Of a stretch of DNA of 51,705 nucleotides, positions 47,668-51,705 are shown one piece after another; the first letter of the stretch is position 1, and each line of letters opens with the position of its first letter. A program made the position numbers and the translations under genes. The DNA lies in assembly GCA_005888315.1 (NCBI GenBank), contig VAWH01000029.1, positions 1 through 51,705 on the forward strand, given 5' to 3'. The notes beneath the pieces were generated by a model. It worked only from the letters and a program-made list of their open reading frames with translations, was not told where the DNA came from and did not search any database. This DNA is from Actinomycetota bacterium. Its GTDB lineage: Bacteria; Actinomycetota; Thermoleophilia; Gaiellales; Gaiellaceae.

Positions 47668-47937
47668 ATGCCTCTCACCAAGGAAGCAAAACAGGAGATC
47701 ATCGGCCAACACGGCCACAGCGAGGCTGACACCGGCTCGCCCCAGGTGCAGATAGCGCTCTTGACCCGGCGGATCAACGAGCTCACCGAGCACCTGAGAG
47801 CCCACCCGAAGGACCACTATTCCCGACGTGGGCTGCTGAAGCTGGTCGGTCGGCGCCGCAGGCTCCTGCAGTACCTGCAAAAGCGCGATCTCGAGGGCTA
47901 TCGCGGCCTGATCCAGGAGCTCGGCCTGAGGAGATAA
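47668..47937 (+). CDS. rpsO: 30S ribosomal protein S15
   Basis: The 89-residue S15 has [16 protein letters not shown] and [20 protein letters not shown]. It binds 16S rRNA early in assembly. TAGGAGGACGTG precedes the ATG. It pairs with pnp downstream, as in many bacteria. Confidence 0.97.
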   Translation: MPLTKEAKQEIIGQHGHSEADTGSPQVQIALLTRRINELTEHLRAHPKDHYSRRGLLKLVGRRRRLLQYLQKRDLEGYRGLIQELGLRR

Positions 47938-47949
47938 CCGAACGCAACC

Positions 47950-48006
47950 GAGGGTGGAAGTTTGAGCGAGCGCGCACCGGACGCGCTGACTCAAACCTCC
48001 ACCTTC
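47950..48006 (+). promoter_or_regulatory. Long hairpin between rpsO and pnp
   Basis: GAGGGTGGAAGTTTGAG (47950-47966) pairs with CTCAAACCTCCACCTTC (47990-48006), 17 positions with one mismatch and one G-U. An inner 6-bp stem AGCGCG/CGCGCT lies inside. There is no T tract after it. A double-stranded RNase site and PNPase autocontrol are plausible, by analogy with E. coli. Confidence 0.75.
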
Positions 48007-48026
48007 AAGAAAGAAGTGGAGGACAG

Positions 48027-50513
48027 ATGAGCATTGCAACGCAGGGCCCGACCACCCTCTCGGTGGAGATTGCGGGCCGAGAAATCACGTTCGAGACCGG
48101 CAAGCTGGCCAAGCAGGCCGACGGCGCCGTCGTCGTGCGCGAGGGCGACACGATGGTGCTGGCGACCGCGCAGGGGAAGACCGAGGCGCGCGAAGGCGCG
48201 GACTTCTTCCCGCTAACGGTCGACGTCGAGGAGCGCATGTACGCCGCGGGCAAGATTCCCGGCGGCTTCTTCAAGCGCGAGGGACGTCCCACCGAGCGGG
48301 CGATCTTGACCGCGCGCATGATCGACCGCCCGATCCGGCCGCTCTGGCCGAAGGGCTTCAAGAACGAGGTGCACGTCGTCGCGACGACGCTCTCGGCCGA
48401 CCTGATCTCGCCGCACGACATCCTGGCGATCAACGGCGCCTCGGCGGCGCTGATGATCTCGCCGCTGCCCTTCCTCGGGCCGGTGGGCGCCGTGCGGGTG
48501 GGCCTGATCGACGACGAGCTCGTCGTCAACCCGACCCTGGCCGAGATCGAGCAGGGTGACAGCACGCTCGACCTGATCGTCGTCGGCACGAAGGACGCGC
48601 TGACGATGGTCGAGGCGGGCGCGGGGGAGATCCCCGAGGAGCTGCTGCTCGAAGCGCTCGAACGGGCCCACGACGAGATCCGCAAGCTCTGCGAGCTTCA
48701 GGAGGACCTCCAGCGCCAGGTCGGCAAGGCAAAGTGGCTCGACACCACGCTCACCGACGAGCTGGAGCGCGAGCACGGCGACAAGCTCCGGCAGCGGATT
48801 CAGTCGGAGGGCCTGCGCGAGGCCGGCGCTGCGGTCGAGGAGAGCGTCGATGAGATCTGCCCCGAGCTCTCGATGGATTCGACCGAGGACGACATCATCA
48901 GACGGATGCAGGTCCGCTCGAGCTTCGCGCTGATCCTCGAGCGGCTTCGCCTCGAGGCGGTCGAGGGACCTGTCCGCGAGCAGTTCGAAGACGACTTGAG
49001 GGCGCTCACCGAGGCCGAACAGGATCCGAAGGAGCTCAAGTCCGCCAAGCGCCACCTCCTCTTCGACCGAATCGAGGAGCAGCTGCAGCTGCCGTTCCCG
49101 ATCGGGCCGGCGGCGGCCGACGGCGACGAGCCGGCGGTCAAGGACTCGATCACGCGGCAATACGTCAAGAAGGCCGCCGAGGCGGTCTACAAGGAGCTCG
49201 TCCGCCGCAAGATCGCCGTCGAGAAGCGCCGCCCGGACGGTCGCGGCTCGGAGGACATCCGCGAGATCACGTGCGACGTCGGCGTTGCGCCGCGCCCGCA
49301 CGGCTCGGCGCTGTTCACGCGCGGGCAGACCCAGATCATGACGCTGCTGACGCTCGGCACCGCGAAGGAAGGCCAGCGGATCGACGATCTCTCGCTCGAG
49401 ACCGACCGGCGCTACATGCACCACTACAACTTCCCGCCTTACTCGGTCGGCGAGACCGGCTTCATGCGCGGGCCCAAGCGCCGCGACATCGGCCACGGCG
49501 CGCTCGCGCAGCGGGCGCTCGAGCCGATGATCCCGTCGCTCGAGGAGTTCCCCTACACGGTGCGGCTGGTCTCGGAGACGCTCGAGTCGAACGGCTCCTC
49601 GTCGATGGGCTCGGTGTGCGGGTCGACGCTTGCCCTGATGGACGCCGGAGTGCCGATCAAGGCGCCGGTCTCCGGCATCGCCATGGGCCTCGTCAAGGAA
49701 GGCAACGACTACACGATCCTGACCGACATCCAGGGAGCCGAAGACCACCTCGGCGACATGGACTTCAAGGTCGCCGGCACGCGCGAGGGCATCACGGCGC
49801 TGCAGATGGACATCAAGATCACGGGCGTCACGCAGGAGATCCTCCGGAATGCGCTCGAGCAGGCCAAGCGGGCGCGCGAGTTCATCCTCGACAAGATGCT
49901 CGAGGCGATCCCGGAGCCGCGCCAGGAACTTGCCGGCCATGCGCCGCGCATCTCCTCGGTCAAGATCGACCCCGAGAAGATCGGCATGGTGATCGGCAAG
50001 GGCGGCGAGACGATCCGCTCGCTCGAGTCCGACTACGACGTCCAGATCGACATCGAGGAAGACGGCAACGTCCTCATCTACGCAACCGAGGGAGACAAGG
50101 CCGAGGCGGCGATCAACGCGGTCACGCAGCTGACCAAGTCACCGGAGGTCGGCGACGAGTACACCGGCAAGGTTGTCAAGACGACCCAGTTCGGCGCCTT
50201 CGTCGAGCTGACGAAGGGCACCGACGGGCTGCTCCACGTCTCGAACGTCGGCCCCGGCCGCGTCGGGCACATCGAGGACGTGATGACCCGCGGCGACGTC
50301 GTCGACGTGATCGTCCAGGAGGTAGACAAGGACCGCGGCCGGATCGGCCTGAAGCTGGTCGCGAAACACGAGAACGGCGGGAGGGTCCAGCCCGAAGAGC
50401 TGATAGAGCGGGCCAAGAACGCCCCGCCGCGACCGCCTGAGGAGGAGCGACCTCGCGGCGGCCGCGACCGCGGCCGCGGAGGCCGAGGCGGCCGCGACCG
50501 CGAACGGCGCTAG
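48027..50513 (+). CDS. pnp: Polyribonucleotide nucleotidyltransferase with long linker
   Basis: The 828-residue PNPase has two RNase PH domains (about 10-215 and 402-640), a KH domain (VKIDPEKIGMVIGKGGETI near 648), an S1 domain (GKVVKTTQFGAFVEL near 709) and an Arg/Gly tail. The helical linker between the PH domains is about 75 residues longer than in E. coli. It degrades RNA 3' to 5' with phosphate. GGAGG precedes the ATG. Confidence 0.96.
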   Translation: MSIATQGPTTLSVEIAGREITFETGKLAKQADGAVVVREGDTMVLATAQGKTEAREGADFFPLTVDVEERMYAAGKIPGGFFKREGRPTERAILTARMIDRPIRPLWPKGFKNEVHVVATTLSADLISPHDILAINGASAALMISPLPFLGPVGAVRVGLIDDELVVNPTLAEIEQGDSTLDLIVVGTKDALTMVEAGAGEIPEELLLEALERAHDEIRKLCELQEDLQRQVGKAKWLDTTLTDELEREHGDKLRQRIQSEGLREAGAAVEESVDEICPELSMDSTEDDIIRRMQVRSSFALILERLRLEAVEGPVREQFEDDLRALTEAEQDPKELKSAKRHLLFDRIEEQLQLPFPIGPAAADGDEPAVKDSITRQYVKKAAEAVYKELVRRKIAVEKRRPDGRGSEDIREITCDVGVAPRPHGSALFTRGQTQIMTLLTLGTAKEGQRIDDLSLETDRRYMHHYNFPPYSVGETGFMRGPKRRDIGHGALAQRALEPMIPSLEEFPYTVRLVSETLESNGSSSMGSVCGSTLALMDAGVPIKAPVSGIAMGLVKEGNDYTILTDIQGAEDHLGDMDFKVAGTREGITALQMDIKITGVTQEILRNALEQAKRAREFILDKMLEAIPEPRQELAGHAPRISSVKIDPEKIGMVIGKGGETIRSLESDYDVQIDIEEDGNVLIYATEGDKAEAAINAVTQLTKSPEVGDEYTGKVVKTTQFGAFVELTKGTDGLLHVSNVGPGRVGHIEDVMTRGDVVDVIVQEVDKDRGRIGLKLVAKHENGGRVQPEELIERAKNAPPRPPEEERPRGGRDRGRGGRGGRDRERR

Positions 50514-50515
50514 AA

Positions 50516-50938
50516 GTGAGCAGCGGCGGCGCGTCTGAAAACGCGCCGCCGCCTTCTGCCTTTCGCCAGGCGCTGCTCATCGCGTCGGTGCGGCTCGCGC
50601 TTGGGGTAGCCGGACTGGCCGCCGCGGTCTCGATCGACGTCTCCTCCGGCACGGCGCTCGCAGAGGCCGCCGCCGGAGCCGTTCTGACGACCTTCGCGCT
50701 CATCGCCCCGGCCGGCAGGCGGCGGCCTGCGCAGCTCCGGCCTCCGGTCGCCGCACCGGTCTCGCCTCGCGAGCCCTGGTGGCGGGCCCTGGCGGTCGCG
50801 ATGTTTCCAAGCACGTATGGCGTCGCCCTGCTGACCGGGATTGCTCTTGCCATCAACCGCAGCCTGGCCGCGTTTCTGGCCGGCGTGCTGCTCGGTATGG
50901 GTGCGGTCGGCCTCGTCTACGCGCTCTCGACGAAGTGA
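50516..50938 (+). CDS. Small membrane protein of unknown function
   Basis: The 140-residue protein has four hydrophobic segments (near 20-40, 45-65, 95-115, 118-136) with a Pro/Arg-rich middle. No family is recognised. GTG 50516 is 2 nt after the pnp stop, so it is probably co-transcribed. Confidence 0.6.
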   Translation: MSSGGASENAPPPSAFRQALLIASVRLALGVAGLAAAVSIDVSSGTALAEAAAGAVLTTFALIAPAGRRRPAQLRPPVAAPVSPREPWWRALAVAMFPSTYGVALLTGIALAINRSLAAFLAGVLLGMGAVGLVYALSTK

Positions 50939-50969
50939 GCCGGGCGGCCGCGATGGGCCGTTGTCTTGG

Positions 50970-51626
50970 CTAACTAATCAGCAGGTCGAACGGATCTGCT
51001 TGAGCGTGAGCGCTCACGTCCCGCTCCTCGCGCAGCGCGAGCGAGACCGCCTGGGCGCGGCTTCGGACTTCGAGCTTCCCGAGAATCCGCTGGATGTGGG
51101 TCGCCACCGTCTTCGAAGTGATCACGAGCCGCTCCGCGATCTCCTCCTGTCTGAGGCCTTCCGCGAGTAAGCCGAGAACCTCGTTCTCGCGCTGAGTCAG
51201 CGCGTCGAGGCTGCCGTTTCGCCTAGCGCCGTTTCCGTTCGAGTGAGGCCGTTCCACGAGGCGCGTGACCCGTGCGATCAACTCCCCGGGATCGACGGGC
51301 TTGGTCAGATAGTCGTCTGCTCCCAGCAAAAGGCCACCGGCCCGATCGAGCGCTTCCGTCCGCTCGCCGGAGATGAAGACGATCGCGATCGAGTCGCCGT
51401 AACGGTTGCGGAGCTCACGGCAGACTTCGTAGCCATTCAAGCCGGGGAGCTGGACGTCGAGCAGGATCGCCGCCGGACGCTTCTCGGCGACGGCGGGTAA
51501 CACCGCGGCCCCGCTCGTTAGCTGGGTCGTCGCGTAGCCAATGCCCTCCAACAGTTCGCTGACGAACGACAGAAAGCCGTCGTTGTCGTCCACGAGCAAG
51601 ATCCCCCCGCCCGCATTGTTTTTCAC
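50970..51626 (-). CDS. LuxR/NarL-type response regulator
   Basis: The receiver domain has D13/D14, phosphoacceptor D57 and K in YLTKPVDPG. A Gly/Asn linker leads to the LuxR helix-turn-helix (LTQRENEVLGLLAEGLRQEEIAERLVITSKTVATHIQRIL). No partner histidine kinase is within the window. GTG 51626 follows GGGAGAGG. The palindrome CCTACGTAGG (51635-51644) just upstream could be an operator. Confidence 0.9.
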   Translation of the reverse strand: MKNNAGGGILLVDDNDGFLSFVSELLEGIGYATTQLTSGAAVLPAVAEKRPAAILLDVQLPGLNGYEVCRELRNRYGDSIAIVFISGERTEALDRAGGLLLGADDYLTKPVDPGELIARVTRLVERPHSNGNGARRNGSLDALTQRENEVLGLLAEGLRQEEIAERLVITSKTVATHIQRILGKLEVRSRAQAVSLALREERDVSAHAQADPFDLLIS

Positions 51627-51705
51627 GCACCTCTCCCTACGTAGGTACCTGACTTCTAACGTAATTGGCGTACCGCTTCAAGGACGCCCGCATCGCCTTA
51701 CAACA

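Overview
This is about 52 kb of very GC-rich bacterial chromosome with densely packed genes. Most genes are joined by 4-nt ATGA, GTGA or CTGA start/stop overlaps. The content points to an actinobacterium outside the classical Actinomycetes, most plausibly class Thermoleophilia (Gaiellales/Solirubrobacterales-like). The evidence is an Actinobacteria-type integration host factor (mihF), the order pyrR-pyrB-pyrC-carA-carB-...-mihF-gmk-rpoZ-coaBC known from mycobacteria, LexA boxes of the CGAAC-N4-GTTCG type, and many apparently leaderless genes. The taxon is inferred from gene content; there is no rRNA in the window. I see no phage, IS element, CRISPR array or origin. Apart from small repeats this is housekeeping chromosome.

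Layout. (1) 1-12.5 kb: a tRNA-Arg, an MFS exporter, a DgcA/DgcN pair (acyl-amino-acid epimerase and N-acyltransferase), a secreted glycosidase-like protein, two tandem M29 aminopeptidases, a phosphodiesterase, an SOS-controlled LysM (YneA-like) gene, an NTF2-fold protein, RNase Z, small conserved proteins, a methyltransferase and a third M29 aminopeptidase. (2) 12.7-21.9 kb: the pyrimidine operon, pyrR-pyrB-pyrC-(nucleotidyltransferase)-carA-carB-pyrK-pyrD, led by a PyrR-type RNA site and a 12-codon leader ORF. pyrE and pyrF are not here. (3) 22-25.1 kb: mihF, gmk, rpoZ, a cupredoxin and coaBC, with a 112-bp tandem duplication between gmk and rpoZ. (4) 25.1-31.8 kb: moxR, DUF58, transglutaminase and a sugar-nucleotidyltransferase-like gene, then TPR, dtd and padR with a small partner. 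(5) 31.8-44.7 kb: lepB (reverse), then the translation/transcription cluster rimP-nusA-ylxR-infB | ylxP | rbfA-nrnA-truB-ribF. Unrelated genes split this cluster: an LVIVD beta-propeller protein, an MreB-like protein, a TetR regulator, a HIT-like protein and an APC permease. (6) 44.7-51.7 kb: a zinc-ribbon protein, gamma-glutamyltransferase and a serine hydrolase (reverse), rpsO-pnp, a membrane protein and a LuxR-type response regulator.

The most interesting signals are regulatory. They are the paired LexA boxes over a leaderless LysM gene, the PyrR loop with a translationally coupled leader ORF, an attenuator-like terminator in the rimP-nusA-infB leader, a 57-nt hairpin between rpsO and pnp, a dispersed two-hairpin intergenic repeat family with seven copies here, and at least two genes whose only usable start is CTG inside a CTGA overlap.
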